NCBI RefSeq assembly: GCF_901212495.1
Contig: NZ_CAAKNY010000070.1
Location: 1-40,388 of the forward strand
Source: Collinsella aerofaciens
GTDB lineage: Bacteria; Actinomycetota; Coriobacteriia; Coriobacteriales; Coriobacteriaceae
Length of the DNA stretch: 40,388 nucleotides
Direction of reading: 5' to 3'
Below, in pieces: positions 1-8,395 of this stretch. The translations under genes were made by a program, and so were the position numbers. A model generated the notes under the pieces. It had not been told where the DNA came from and searched no databases. It saw nothing but the letters and a program-made list of their open reading frames with translations. How positions within the stretch are numbered: position 1 is the stretch's first letter; the number at the start of each line of letters is the position of its first letter.

Positions 1-94
1 TTCATGCCCTCCGGTCCGCCCCGGGAGCCAGGTTGACTAATTCGGGCCCGGCATTCAGAAAAGTCAGTGCAGCAAAATGGCGATGCGGATGGGG

Positions 95-1732
95 TTAGCG
101 CTCGTAGATTAAGTTACCTGCCAGGTAGGTGGCCTGAACCTTGGTAGCCTGGAGCTCTTGTGGGGCAACGGTGAGCGGGTTTTGATCCAGGACTACCAGA
201 TCGGCGTATTTGCCGGGCTCCAGGCTGCCGAGGTTTCGCTCGTCGCCTGCCGCGTAGGCGCTGCCCAGGGTGTAGTTGCGCAGAGCTGTAGCCGCGTCAA
301 TGCGTTCGCTGGGGAGCCAGCCGCCCTCAGGCCAGTGGCTGCGAGGGTCTTGGCGCGTGATGGCCGTGTAGAACACGTTCATGCTGGTAACGGCTGTGAT
401 GGGGCTATCGGTACCGAAAGCTTGGCGGATGCCGCGCTGCTTATAGGTCGCAAACGGCCACATGATGCGGCTGCGCCCCAGGCCCAGATCGCGCTCCGGG
501 CCACCCGGGTCGAGCGTGATGTGGCAGGGCTGGCTCGAGGCAATGATATTGAGCTTGTGCAGACGGTCGATGTCCTGAGGCAGCAAATTCTCCAGATGCT
601 CGAGCGTGTTATGACCGTGCGGGGGCAGACCGTAGAGCTCTGCCGCCTCCTCAAAAATATCGAGCGCAGCATGGATGGCACCGTCGCCGATAACGTGGAT
701 GCGCACGGTGTGGCCACGCTCGGCTGCCGCCAGAACCAACTTGCGCATGCGCTCGACAGGAACCGTCAGACGGCCCCGGTCACCCGGGAAGCGCGGATTG
801 GTATACGGCTCGGTGAGATATGCCGTGTGTGCACTCGACACACCATCGAAGAATTGTTTAAAACCAGGTGCCGAGAGCAGCGTGTTGTTCGCGTAGCGGG
901 TCTGGAGTTCTTCCAAGCGCGATTGGTCATCCAGCAGCGTGGGGAACAGGTGAGCGCGAATGCCCAGCTTGCCGGCGGCCTGCAACTTGTCGTAAACATC
1001 GTCGCGAATAAAATCGCAGCCCGGCATGGGCATGAGCGACATATCGCAGATTGAGGTGATGCCTTGCTCGGCCATACGCTTCATCTGGTCGGCGTAAGCG
1101 CTCGCGATGCGGTCCTCGCCCAGCCACTCCAGGCAGCGCGGCAGCAGCTGCATAGCAGCTGCCTCGTGGACAATACCCGTAAGCTCACCGTTTGAGTCTT
1201 TGTCGTAACTGCCACCCGCCGGAGGCTCGCTGTCGCGCGTCACGCCGAGGGCTTCGAGCGCGCGGCTGTTGAGCCACAGGGTATGCCCATCGCCCGAATA
1301 CATAACACAGGGGCGATCGGGAAAAGCAGCATCGAGCGACGCCTTGGTGGGGTGCTCGGGCGGATCCCAACGGTAATCGCGCCAGCCCTGCGTCACGACC
1401 CAGGCGTCGTCGGGCAGGCCCTGAGAAAACTCAAGCGCGTGCTGCACCAGCGCCGCCTCTGACGTGCCCATATCCATGAGCATGTACGGCGAGGAGCCAA
1501 CCGAAGTATGGAAGAAATGCAGGTGCGCATCGTGGAAACCGGGGCAGACAAACTGCTCGCCGTAGTCGACAATCGGCGTGGTGGCAGGGGCGGCGGCAAT
1601 CACGTCATCAGGCGCGCCGATCGCAACGATGCGATCGCCTGCAATGGCAATCGCCAGTTCGCGGGCGGCATCGATGCCATCTTGCGCGGTAAAAACATTC
1701 TTGGATCGGATAATCCGAACGATATGCTGCAT
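95..1732 (-). CDS. YtcJ-like metal-dependent amidohydrolase
   Basis: Probable cytoplasmic amidohydrolase of the YtcJ/AepA-type family (amidohydrolase 3), zinc-dependent hydrolases of amide or ring C-N bonds; the substrate cannot be told from sequence. Visible motifs: the N-terminal HxH metal pair in DAHLHF, a HVIGDGAIH stretch, HLENL, and the C-terminal GTDSPI aspartate motif, followed by a SLEPGKYADLVVLD tail typical of the fold's beta-sandwich. Length of about 545 residues is normal for the family. Start: three ATGs lie close together (1744, 1738, 1732). The one at 1732 is chosen because a GATGGGG stretch lies just before it and the protein then begins MQHIVRII. The ATG at 1846 would add an unconvincing leader. 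It is divergent from the M20 peptidase gene, so the two may share a control region at about 1733-1900. Confidence 0.85.
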   Translation of the reverse strand: MQHIVRIIRSKNVFTAQDGIDAARELAIAIAGDRIVAIGAPDDVIAAAPATTPIVDYGEQFVCPGFHDAHLHFFHTSVGSSPYMLMDMGTSEAALVQHALEFSQGLPDDAWVVTQGWRDYRWDPPEHPTKASLDAAFPDRPCVMYSGDGHTLWLNSRALEALGVTRDSEPPAGGSYDKDSNGELTGIVHEAAAMQLLPRCLEWLGEDRIASAYADQMKRMAEQGITSICDMSLMPMPGCDFIRDDVYDKLQAAGKLGIRAHLFPTLLDDQSRLEELQTRYANNTLLSAPGFKQFFDGVSSAHTAYLTEPYTNPRFPGDRGRLTVPVERMRKLVLAAAERGHTVRIHVIGDGAIHAALDIFEEAAELYGLPPHGHNTLEHLENLLPQDIDRLHKLNIIASSQPCHITLDPGGPERDLGLGRSRIMWPFATYKQRGIRQAFGTDSPITAVTSMNVFYTAITRQDPRSHWPEGGWLPSERIDAATALRNYTLGSAYAAGDERNLGSLEPGKYADLVVLDQNPLTVAPQELQATKVQATYLAGNLIYER

Positions 1733-1900
1733 GGGCATCCCCATCTCTGGCAGGAAATTCAACACCCCCGAGTGTACTCCCCCACTCCTGTTACAAAACC
1801 CCAAGCGGCAAACGGCACCTTTGCCACGCCAAGTGGCAGGTGGCATACTGGAGAGAGCCTGTACGATTTTGCGATCGAGCTAGCAAGGAGCAAATCGACT

Positions 1901-3364
1901 ATGACGAAGACCAAGGCACAGCAGATTATGGCGGCAACCGAAGTTCGCGCGGCAGATGACGTCACCGCAGCCATCCGGGATATCGCCGTCGAGTTTGAAC
2001 CCTATATCATCAAGCAGCGCCGGCACTTCCACAAGCACCCGGAGCTGAGCCTTGCCGAGGAGCGAACGACCTCCGACATCGCCAACCAGCTCGACGCCAT
2101 GAATATCCCCTACGAGCGTCCGCTCAAGACAGGCTTGGTGGCAACGCTTCGCGGCACCGCGCCCGACGCCTATCGCGAGGACGGCACGCCGCGCCGCCGT
2201 ATCCTGCTGCGCGCCGATATCGACGCCCTGCCCGTCACCGAGCAGACCGGCGAGGAGTTCGCCAGCGTCAATGAGGGTTGCATGCACGCCTGCGGTCACG
2301 ACTGCCATATCGCCATGATGCTCGGCACGCTGCAGATCCTGCGCCATATGACCGACGACATCCACGGCGAGATCCGCATCGTCTTCCAGCCCAGTGAAGA
2401 AAACGGCCAGGGCGCAAAACTCATGATCGGCACGGGTGTGCTCGACGGCGTCGACGGCGCCTACGCCGCGCACATCTGGAGCGAGGTCGACGCCGGCACC
2501 GTGAGCTGCGAGCCCGGCCCGCGCATGGCCAATACCGACTGGTTCCGCATCGACGTTCGCGGTACCTCATGCCACGGCGCCATGCCCCAGCGCGGCCACG
2601 ACGCCGTTATGGTGGCGGCAGAGATTGTCAACGCCCTGCAGACCATCGTCTCACGCGAAATCAGCCCCTACGAGCCTGCTGTCATCACTGTCGGCGAGCT
2701 GCACGGCGGCACCGCACGCAACGTCATCGCCGGCACAGCCTACCTCGCCGGCACGGTGCGTACCTATGGCGATTCGACGCACGAGGAAATGCCCGAGCTC
2801 ATGCGCCGCATCGTGGAGCACACTGCGGCGGCCCTGGGCGCCGAGGCCGAACTTACCGACTACACCATCGCCAACTATAAGGTCGAAAACGACGTCGCCT
2901 CGAGCGAGCGTTGTCGTCAGGCCGTGGTCAAGTGCCTGGGTGCGGCCGGCGAAGGCCATTACCGTGGCACGCTTTCGGGCGAGGACTTCTCGGAGTACCT
3001 GCGCCGCGTACCGGGCGTGCTCGCCTTTGTCGGTACGCGCAATCCCCAGATCGGCGCCACCTATGCCCAGCACTCCTGTTTCTACAAGATCGACGAGAGT
3101 GTGCTCGCCAAGGGTTCCATGGTAGCCGCCCAGTATGCCATCGACTTTTTGGTCGAGCCCACGCAAGAGGAGCTCGACGGCCCCACGATCACCGCGGTTG
3201 CCGAAACCAACCCCGACTTGGCCGCCAAACTGCGCTCTGCCAAGGCAACGGCCGCTGAGGCGCGCGACGCCATGCACGATGCCCGCACCGCCCGCCATGC
3301 TGCGATTAAGGGCATCCATGATGCGCGGGCTGCCGCTCGCAACGAAGAAAAGCCTAACGCGTAA
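1901..3364 (+). CDS. M20 family amidohydrolase/peptidase
   Basis: Metal-dependent amidohydrolase of the M20D (HipO / IAA-amino-acid hydrolase-like) group, which removes acyl or aminoacyl groups from N-acyl amino acids or small peptides. Motifs: HFHKHPELS near the N terminus, RADIDALP, HACGHDCHIAMMLG (metal and catalytic residues), a QPSEENGQGA stretch with the catalytic glutamate pair, and HGGTARNVI. The start at 1901 has AAGGAG at 1885-1890. An upstream in-frame extension to 1508 runs antisense over the neighbouring gene and was rejected. At about 487 residues it is longer than typical (about 390-430). The excess is an Ala/Arg/Glu-rich C-terminal tail of about 65 residues, predicted helical, with no recognised domain. 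It ends at a perfect bidirectional terminator. Confidence 0.9.
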   Translation: MTKTKAQQIMAATEVRAADDVTAAIRDIAVEFEPYIIKQRRHFHKHPELSLAEERTTSDIANQLDAMNIPYERPLKTGLVATLRGTAPDAYREDGTPRRRILLRADIDALPVTEQTGEEFASVNEGCMHACGHDCHIAMMLGTLQILRHMTDDIHGEIRIVFQPSEENGQGAKLMIGTGVLDGVDGAYAAHIWSEVDAGTVSCEPGPRMANTDWFRIDVRGTSCHGAMPQRGHDAVMVAAEIVNALQTIVSREISPYEPAVITVGELHGGTARNVIAGTAYLAGTVRTYGDSTHEEMPELMRRIVEHTAAALGAEAELTDYTIANYKVENDVASSERCRQAVVKCLGAAGEGHYRGTLSGEDFSEYLRRVPGVLAFVGTRNPQIGATYAQHSCFYKIDESVLAKGSMVAAQYAIDFLVEPTQEELDGPTITAVAETNPDLAAKLRSAKATAAEARDAMHDARTARHAAIKGIHDARAAARNEEKPNA

Positions 3365-3394
3365 CCTGCACGATGCTTTAAACACCCATTCAAA

Positions 3395-3440
3395 ATAATG
3401 AGAGGGCGGATGTTGGAACGAGCATCCGCCCTCTCATTAT
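3395..3440. terminator. bidirectional intrinsic terminator
   Basis: A perfect 18-bp inverted repeat (3395-3412 with 3423-3440) whose ends are AT-rich, so a U-tract forms on both strands. It separates the convergent M20 gene and the DUF2752 gene and can serve both. Confidence 0.9.
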
Positions 3441-3456
3441 TTGTCAAACGCTATTT

Positions 3457-3957
3457 CTACCATTTCAACCCTGCCCCCAAATGGCAGAGCCATCGCGGTT
3501 GTTCGAGGTGGATGATATCGGTGGGAACTCCAGCAGGTGCGTGACCACCAAAGAGCAGGCCCGCGTCTGCCGGGTTGATAAGGCGCACAATCCACACGGC
3601 GATGACCAGCACGCACAGCACGGTGACCGCAATGTCGATACCACGCTTTCGTTTGCTCGATGCCACCTCCTCGCGCACGAACGCGAGCACAAACGCAATC
3701 GGCACCACCCAAAACAGCGGATGGTAGGCAAAGGCCGCCGCAAAATCGAGGCGCAGCGCCGCCAGCCACGCCCTCGTCATACCGCATCCCGGACAAGGAA
3801 TGCCCGTCATCAATCGAAAGATGCAGCCGATGTCGAGCAGGTAGAGCGCGAGCCAGGCGACAAAGAGCGCGCCGGTGTAAGAAAGGGCGCGGCGAAGGAG
3901 CTCCGCCGTGCCCTTATGTCCCTGGGAGCTGTTCACGCCGCCTTTATTGTTAGGCAT
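3457..3957 (-). CDS. DUF2752 family membrane protein
   Basis: Small integral membrane protein of about 166 residues with the DUF2752 hallmark GIPCPGCGMTRA, a Cys-x-x-Cys motif just after the first membrane segment. About three membrane helices are visible (around ALFVAWLALYLLDIG, AYHPLFWVVPIAFVLAF, and IAVTVLCVLVIAVWIV). Function of the family is unknown. The ATG at 3957 overlaps the stop of the upstream zinc-ribbon gene in ATGCCTAA, so translation is probably coupled; there is no strong ribosome binding site of its own. A start at 3996 is possible but has no Shine-Dalgarno sequence. Confidence 0.8.
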   Translation of the reverse strand: MPNNKGGVNSSQGHKGTAELLRRALSYTGALFVAWLALYLLDIGCIFRLMTGIPCPGCGMTRAWLAALRLDFAAAFAYHPLFWVVPIAFVLAFVREEVASSKRKRGIDIAVTVLCVLVIAVWIVRLINPADAGLLFGGHAPAGVPTDIIHLEQPRWLCHLGAGLKW

Positions 3958-4558
3958 GAGCGCCAAGACGGATGTTGTAAGCCGTTGCCATGGCATTGGT
4001 ATTATTGATGATGATGTTCATGGCAAAGATGGGGCCAAGACCGCACAGCAGCACGCCGATGATCTGCCACAGAAGAACGGTGGTGCCGTTTTCCTGGAAC
4101 ACCAGGCCGTAGCGAGGAGCGTTGGCCTGCAGGCGGTTGCCAATCTTGTAATACCAGTAGTACGCGTAGAAGCCGCAGGTCACAAATGACAGCAAGATGA
4201 ATGCCGCCAGACCCGGCGTGGAATCGCCGTCGTCCTGGCACATGACATTGATGTCGCGGGCCAAGCAATACAGGAAGTAGAACGAATAGATACCGCAGGT
4301 CACAAGAGAGAGCAGCAGCCAGCCGATCAGGCTGCGGTCAGCCTTGACGGGGCCATAGCCCATCGGAGCGGATGCGGACTGTTGGGCGTACTGACCGGTG
4401 TACTGCTGCTGAGGCTGGGGCGCGGGCTGAATAGTCTGGGCCGGAGCGGGCTGGGGCTGCGGGGCCGCAGCGGCAGAAGCGGCACCAACGGCGGATCCGC
4501 AAACAGGGCAGAATTTGGCATCATCCGAAATGGGAGAGCCGCAAGTGGGACAGAACAT
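3950..4558 (-). CDS. zinc-ribbon DUF4234-like membrane protein
   Basis: About 202 residues. An N-terminal double zinc ribbon (MFCPTCG...KFCPVCG) is followed by a Pro/Gln/Ala-rich linker (about residues 28-65). Then come hydrophobic segments with the repeated motif LVTCGIYSFYF / FVTCGFYAYYWYYK, characteristic of DUF4234-type membrane proteins. The ribbon should face the cytoplasm; function is unknown. The ATG at 4558 is preceded by AAGGAG with 6-nt spacing; the TTG one codon earlier is less likely. It overlaps the DUF2752 gene downstream. A TGTTACGCAACA palindrome lies about 76 nt upstream. Confidence 0.85.
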   Translation of the reverse strand: MFCPTCGSPISDDAKFCPVCGSAVGAASAAAAPQPQPAPAQTIQPAPQPQQQYTGQYAQQSASAPMGYGPVKADRSLIGWLLLSLVTCGIYSFYFLYCLARDINVMCQDDGDSTPGLAAFILLSFVTCGFYAYYWYYKIGNRLQANAPRYGLVFQENGTTVLLWQIIGVLLCGLGPIFAMNIIINNTNAMATAYNIRLGAHA

Positions 4559-4633
4559 CAACTTCTCCTTTTCCTAAGGCGTCGCACGCCTTCAAACCTT
4601 ACACGTCTATGTTCTCAACAATAGCCGCGACGT

Positions 4634-4645
4634 TGTTACGCAACA
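4634..4645. promoter_or_regulatory. candidate operator TGTTACGCAACA
   Basis: Near-perfect 12-bp palindrome upstream of the zinc-ribbon gene starting at 4558. The same motif with the same right flank (CAACATTGRTC) occurs at 20920-20931 upstream of the surface-protein gene at a similar distance. The regulator is unknown. Confidence 0.45.
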
Positions 4646-4709
4646 TTGATCAATTTCCGAGAAATATTGCCGCAACCGTTTTCCAGGCATTTTCTTGCTT
4701 TCGCCGTAG

Positions 4710-4744
4710 AAAAAGGCACCCCGGGTTCAGTTGCCCAGGGCGCC
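4710..4744 (-). terminator. intrinsic terminator of the DUF4013-like gene
   Basis: On the minus strand an 11-bp stem (GGCGCCCTGGG with CCCGGGGTGCC, two G-U pairs) with an 8-nt loop is followed directly by TTTTT. It sits just past the stop codon at 4753. Confidence 0.85.
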
Positions 4745-4752
4745 TCGACCGA

Positions 4753-6072
4753 CTATTCGGTTTGATTGTTTTCGTCCGCAGGAGCCTCGCCCGACTCGTC
4801 AGCCGGCGTGGCGACGGCGGCCCAATCGGACTCCGTGGGCGTGGCCTCGGGCTCCGGTGCCGGGGCGGGTGCCGGGGCAGGCGCGGGCGCCGGGGCAGGC
4901 GCGGGCGCAGGCGTAGGCGCAGTACCAGTGGCGGCCGTAGGATTGAATCCCACAGGTGTAGGCTTCTTCTCGCCCGGAAGCACAAACGTCAGGACATCGT
5001 CGGAATCCTCGTCGGCCCACTCACTGGCATGACGTGCCGCCCAATAGCCAACGGCGCGATACTTGAGCATCTTGCCAAACACAATGAAAAACACCGAGAC
5101 AAAGGCAGTGATCATCAGGAACAAGATGAGCACGATGCCGCCGCCCCTAAAAATCGCCTCGAGGCCCGAAGGAGAGTAATAGCCGTAATAGCCATAGCTG
5201 CTGAGACCAAGGGCTGCAAAGGAACCAAAGATGACGGTGAAGACCCCCATGATGATATTCGAAACAATGCCCGTCAAAACCTCGGGAAGAATCGAGGCGC
5301 AGAACAACTTGCCCAAATTGGCCTTGTAGGGCTTCCAAACCTTCTTGAGCGAAAACGCGCTCTCCATGCGGCCGGCGACCGCAAAGTGCATCACAGCGGC
5401 ATCGCCAAACATCCTAAAGAAGATGCCCAGCACAAACGAGACGAACAGGGCAAAGACGAGCCACCCCATTGAGGCGATGAGGGTGCTCTCAAGGCCGCTC
5501 GAACCATAGAAATAATACGAACCGACAGCACCGATCCCGGTGCTCTCAATCACCGAGAGCACCCCGCCAATCACCGGGATAGCGGCGATGAACTCGAGCA
5601 CGCCCGTAATGACAGACGAGAAGATGCCTAGTCCAAACGAGGTCGAGCGCAGCAGCGGACGCTCCATACCGTCATCATCCTTGAGCGACAGGTCGCGACC
5701 CCACTCGATAGCAAAGCCGGCACCGCACACGCTTGCCACGTAAGCGAGCAAAAAGCCAATGGCCGCCGCAATGCCACCGGTAACGGGGATGAACAGCACC
5801 AGCACCGACACGACGCAGATGAGCGCCGGCAAAAAGGCGATCTGGCACACGCGAACCAGGGCGCCGGGAACCTTAATCATGTCGTTGAAAGCCTGTGTCA
5901 TGCAGCCCTTGGGCACGTTCATGACCGGCTGGGGCGCAACGAACGGCTGGGGCTGAAACTGGGGCTGCGAAGCAGAGGCAGCAGCCCGAGGGGCCGCGGT
6001 ACTGGGAGCACCGCACACGCCGCAGAACTTATCGTTGTCGCCCATGGGGGCGCCGCACTGCGAACAAAACAT
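4753..6072 (-). CDS. zinc-ribbon, DUF4013-like polytopic membrane protein
   Basis: About 439 residues. Order: an N-terminal zinc ribbon (MFCSQCG...KFCGVCG), a Gln/Pro linker, a hydrophobic core of about six membrane segments resembling DUF4013 (starting PKGCMTQAFNDMIKVPG), then a long Pro-Ala low-complexity stretch encoded at about 4855-4925 and an acidic C-terminal tail. Function unknown. The start at 6072 is chosen because the ribbon begins there and GAAGGG precedes it; the upstream ATG at 6081 is the alternative. It belongs with the other two zinc-ribbon/membrane genes just downstream, but a strong terminator separates them. Its zinc ribbon is very like that of its neighbour, suggesting the two act on the same process. 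Confidence 0.8.
   Translation of the reverse strand: MFCSQCGAPMGDNDKFCGVCGAPSTAAPRAAASASQPQFQPQPFVAPQPVMNVPKGCMTQAFNDMIKVPGALVRVCQIAFLPALICVVSVLVLFIPVTGGIAAAIGFLLAYVASVCGAGFAIEWGRDLSLKDDDGMERPLLRSTSFGLGIFSSVITGVLEFIAAIPVIGGVLSVIESTGIGAVGSYYFYGSSGLESTLIASMGWLVFALFVSFVLGIFFRMFGDAAVMHFAVAGRMESAFSLKKVWKPYKANLGKLFCASILPEVLTGIVSNIIMGVFTVIFGSFAALGLSSYGYYGYYSPSGLEAIFRGGGIVLILFLMITAFVSVFFIVFGKMLKYRAVGYWAARHASEWADEDSDDVLTFVLPGEKKPTPVGFNPTAATGTAPTPAPAPAPAPAPAPAPAPAPEPEATPTESDWAAVATPADESGEAPADENNQTE
4855..4925 (-). repeat. Pro-Ala codon repeat
   Basis: A run of alternating GCC/CCx-type codons encodes a (PA)n linker in the DUF4013-like protein. Units of about 12-18 nt recur (ggggcaggcgcgggc), so copy number may vary between strains. 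Confidence 0.7.
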
Positions 6073-6218
6073 CGAAATCATCCCTTCGTATCTTGAGCCA
6101 ATCCTCAAATCGGAACCAATGTTTTGCACCATTATCGCCCAACATGAGGACAAATGTGCCCGAATGGCCATGAGGCAATGTAAAGGGTCTGTCGCAGCAG
6201 TTTAAAGTGAGCCGACCG

Positions 6219-7241
6219 CTAATTCGTACCGCGGAAGCCCTTACCGACAATCTCGGAACTGTCGACGATCGTGATGAACGAGCCCGGGTCGATCTCGCGG
6301 ACATAGCGGCGCAGCTGCACGGCCTCGCGACGGCTCAGCACGCTCATGATCACCGTGACGCACTTGCCCGAGAAGGCGCCGTAGCCACGGCTGATCGTTG
6401 CCGTGCGGTTGAGATGCTTGACGATAAACTCCTCGACTTTGAGCGGTTCGGCGCAAATAATCGTACAGACCTTGCGCAGGTGAATACCCTCGATAGCCTT
6501 ATCGACCACGAGCGTCTTGGCAAACAGACCGAGCACGCAGTACAAACCGACGCGCGGGCCGTACAAGAACGCCGCGATGGCCACGATGCCGATATCGACC
6601 AGCAGCAGCGCACGGCCAATCTCGAGCGTCGTGCGGCGTTTGAGGATCATGGCGAGGATGTCTGTGCCGCCCGTGGAGGCGCCAATATCGAAGACGATGG
6701 CACTGCCGAGGGCCGGTAGGATCACGGCAAAGCACAGGTCGAGCCACATATCGCCCGTCATCGAGACATCGGTCGGAATGAAGAGCTCGAACAGCGAGAC
6801 ATAGGCAGAAAGCGCAAACGAGGCAAAAACGCTCCAAAGAATCGCCTTGCGGTCCAAGAAGATGAAGCCCAAGACGACCAGGACCGCGTTGATGATCCAC
6901 ATAAAGACACCGACGGGCAGGGTCGGAAACAGCGTGGACAGGATAACCGACACGCCCGAGGTGCCGCCAAAGGCAAAGTGGTTGGGAGTTTTAAAGGCCA
7001 CGATGGCGAACGCCGTGAGAATCAGGCCCAGGTTGAGCTCGGCGAAAAAGCGTGGGAAGCCTGGCTCCTGGCTGCGCTTTTGGCCGGCACGCTCGCCACG
7101 CTCGATATCGGCGCGATCGACCACACACTCCATCGGCACCACGGGAGGACGATGCACCTCCTCGGCTGCACGCGATGCCGCCTCTGTCGCGGCGGCCTCA
7201 ATCGCCCATGCCTCGCTTTCTGTTTCGTGTTCGTCGGCCAT
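6219..7241 (-). CDS. YitT family membrane protein (DUF161/DUF2179)
   Basis: About 340 residues, matching the YitT family: an acidic N-terminal cytoplasmic extension of about 70 residues, a membrane domain of five or six helices beginning around NLGLILTAFAIVAFKTPN with the motif FDIGASTGGTDILAMILKRRT, and a C-terminal cytoplasmic DUF2179 domain (RGYGAFSGKCVTVIMSVLSRREAVQLRRYV). Proteins of this family are common in Gram-positives; transport roles are suspected but not settled. Start ATG at 7241 follows GAGGGG. The N-terminal extension is longer than usual for YitT proteins. It lies downstream of the Asp23 operon but is separated from it by a terminator. Confidence 0.9.
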   Translation of the reverse strand: MADEHETESEAWAIEAAATEAASRAAEEVHRPPVVPMECVVDRADIERGERAGQKRSQEPGFPRFFAELNLGLILTAFAIVAFKTPNHFAFGGTSGVSVILSTLFPTLPVGVFMWIINAVLVVLGFIFLDRKAILWSVFASFALSAYVSLFELFIPTDVSMTGDMWLDLCFAVILPALGSAIVFDIGASTGGTDILAMILKRRTTLEIGRALLLVDIGIVAIAAFLYGPRVGLYCVLGLFAKTLVVDKAIEGIHLRKVCTIICAEPLKVEEFIVKHLNRTATISRGYGAFSGKCVTVIMSVLSRREAVQLRRYVREIDPGSFITIVDSSEIVGKGFRGTN

Positions 7242-7357
7242 TACGGCAACCCCTCGTTAGCAATGTGGAAACAATGCGCCCATTAGGGTAACGCGGAACG
7301 CAGCGATTGCAACCCCTAGTTAGATGAGCGGTATGCCTGCATCGGGGGCATACAAAT

Positions 7358-7395
7358 AACGGTCGGCCGCACATGCATCCGTGCGGCCGACCGTT
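7358..7395 (-). terminator. intrinsic terminator of the asp23-type operon
   Basis: Perfect 15-bp stem (7358-7372 with 7381-7395), 8-nt loop, followed on the minus strand by TTATTTG. It lies downstream of the Asp23 stop codon and just past a GGGACAG-family repeat. Confidence 0.85.
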
Positions 7396-7406
7396 TAGTA
7401 TTTCCG

Positions 7407-7449
7407 CAGATAAAACCTGCCAAAATAAACCTGTCCCTTTTTAGTAGGT
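7407..7449 (-). repeat. GGGACAG-family repeat, copy A
   Basis: This 43-nt block is identical to 39727-39769, and its reverse complement matches most of the repeat at 12274-12312. On the minus strand it begins within the TAA stop codon of the Asp23 gene and reads ...AAAAAGGGACAGGTTTATTTTGGCAGG. Confidence 0.85.
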
Positions 7450-7973
7450 TACTCATGCTGGTTGGTGCGGTGCTCGTACTCCTCGGGGGTGATGACATCC
7501 TCAATGCGCAGGTTGACGCCTGCCACCTCAAGGCCGGTCATTGCAGCCAAGCGCTCGGTGACGCGTGCCTTAACGTCGTCGAAAATTGCGGGCGCATAGG
7601 CACCGTACTCGATGATGACCGAAATGTTGACGACCACGCGGTTGTCGTCGGTGACCTCGACCGTCACGCCCTTGGTCAGGTTCTCGGCACCAAACTGTTC
7701 CTGCACAAAGTGCATAAGGTTACCCTTCATGCCCAGAACGTGCGGCACCTCGCGGGTGGCCATGGCGACGATCTTCTCGATCACGCCGTTGGAATAGGTC
7801 AGCGAGTCCTCGGACTCGTCCGCCCCCTCGTCCATCTCCTCGTTGTCCTCGTCCGCATCGGACTCGGCCTCGACGAGTGCCTCGTCCTCGAGCGTCACGT
7901 CCCCAGCATCGGCGATGGCCTCGTTCGCCTCGAGCTCGGTCTCGGCTACATCGACCTTCGTGTTAAAAGCCAT
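7449..7973 (-). CDS. Asp23/Gls24 family envelope stress protein
   Basis: About 174 residues. The C-terminal 115 residues form an Asp23/Gls24 (alkaline-shock) domain starting at SLTYSNGVIEKIVAMATREVP and including VTVEVTDDNRVVVNISVIIEYG. The N-terminal 55 residues are very acidic (Asp/Glu-rich). In staphylococci Asp23 sits at the membrane through AmaP, encoded here two genes upstream, so a cell-envelope role is likely. The ATG at 7973 has an excellent AAGGAGGAACC Shine-Dalgarno. It is the last gene of the amaP-DUF2273-asp23 operon; its stop codon is fused to a GGGACAG-family repeat. The acidic N-terminal extension is the one unusual point. Confidence 0.92.
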   Translation of the reverse strand: MAFNTKVDVAETELEANEAIADAGDVTLEDEALVEAESDADEDNEEMDEGADESEDSLTYSNGVIEKIVAMATREVPHVLGMKGNLMHFVQEQFGAENLTKGVTVEVTDDNRVVVNISVIIEYGAYAPAIFDDVKARVTERLAAMTGLEVAGVNLRIEDVITPEEYEHRTNQHE

Positions 7974-8017
7974 GGTTCCTCCTTATGCCTGCCGCGGATG
8001 CGACAGTCGAATACGTA

Positions 8018-8395
8018 TTAACGGCCGCTAAACAGGCGCCCGAAGAAGTTGACGATGCCGTTTTCGCCATCACGAATCTGGCCAATCACGGCACCGATGA
8101 GCACAAAGAACGCGATGACGAGCGTATCCCACAGGCCCAGCGTAAGCACCAGCACGGCGAGGATAAAGCCAGCAACGGCGCCGAGCGTGGTGTTGGGATG
8201 GCGTACGGCGTAGCTCCAGATGGCAGCACCCGTGCCTTTGATGAGACCCATGGCCTCGTCAAAGTCGTTGGCGGCGCTGTCGTGCTGCTCGCCGGCCTCG
8301 GGCTTGGGGTCGGCGGACTCGCCTGCCGGCGTAGCGTTCTGGTCGATCGTCAAGCGCGGCGTGCGGGCGGTCTTGTCTTGGTTGGTATCACTCAC
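8018..8395 (-). CDS. DUF2273 small membrane protein of the asp23 operon
   Basis: About 125 residues. A polar N-terminal region of about 60 residues is followed by two hydrophobic segments (TTLGAVAGFILAVLVLTLGLW and VIAFFVLIGAVIGQIRDG), the pattern of DUF2273 proteins found beside Asp23 genes. The start is a GTG at 8395 that overlaps the TGA of amaP in GTGAGTGA and has GGAGG six bases upstream, inside the end of amaP. Longer in-frame starts would overlap amaP heavily. Translation is probably coupled to amaP. Confidence 0.85.
   Translation of the reverse strand: MSDTNQDKTARTPRLTIDQNATPAGESADPKPEAGEQHDSAANDFDEAMGLIKGTGAAIWSYAVRHPNTTLGAVAGFILAVLVLTLGLWDTLVIAFFVLIGAVIGQIRDGENGIVNFFGRLFSGR

Noticed and set aside
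1..94. Feature at the left edge
   Set aside because: Only GC-rich inverted fragments are seen downstream of the amidohydrolase stop codon; no clear terminator or gene.
1508..1900. Longer N terminus for the M20 peptidase
   Set aside because: The extension overlaps the divergent amidohydrolase antisense; the ATG at 1901 has a good ribosome site and fits the family start.
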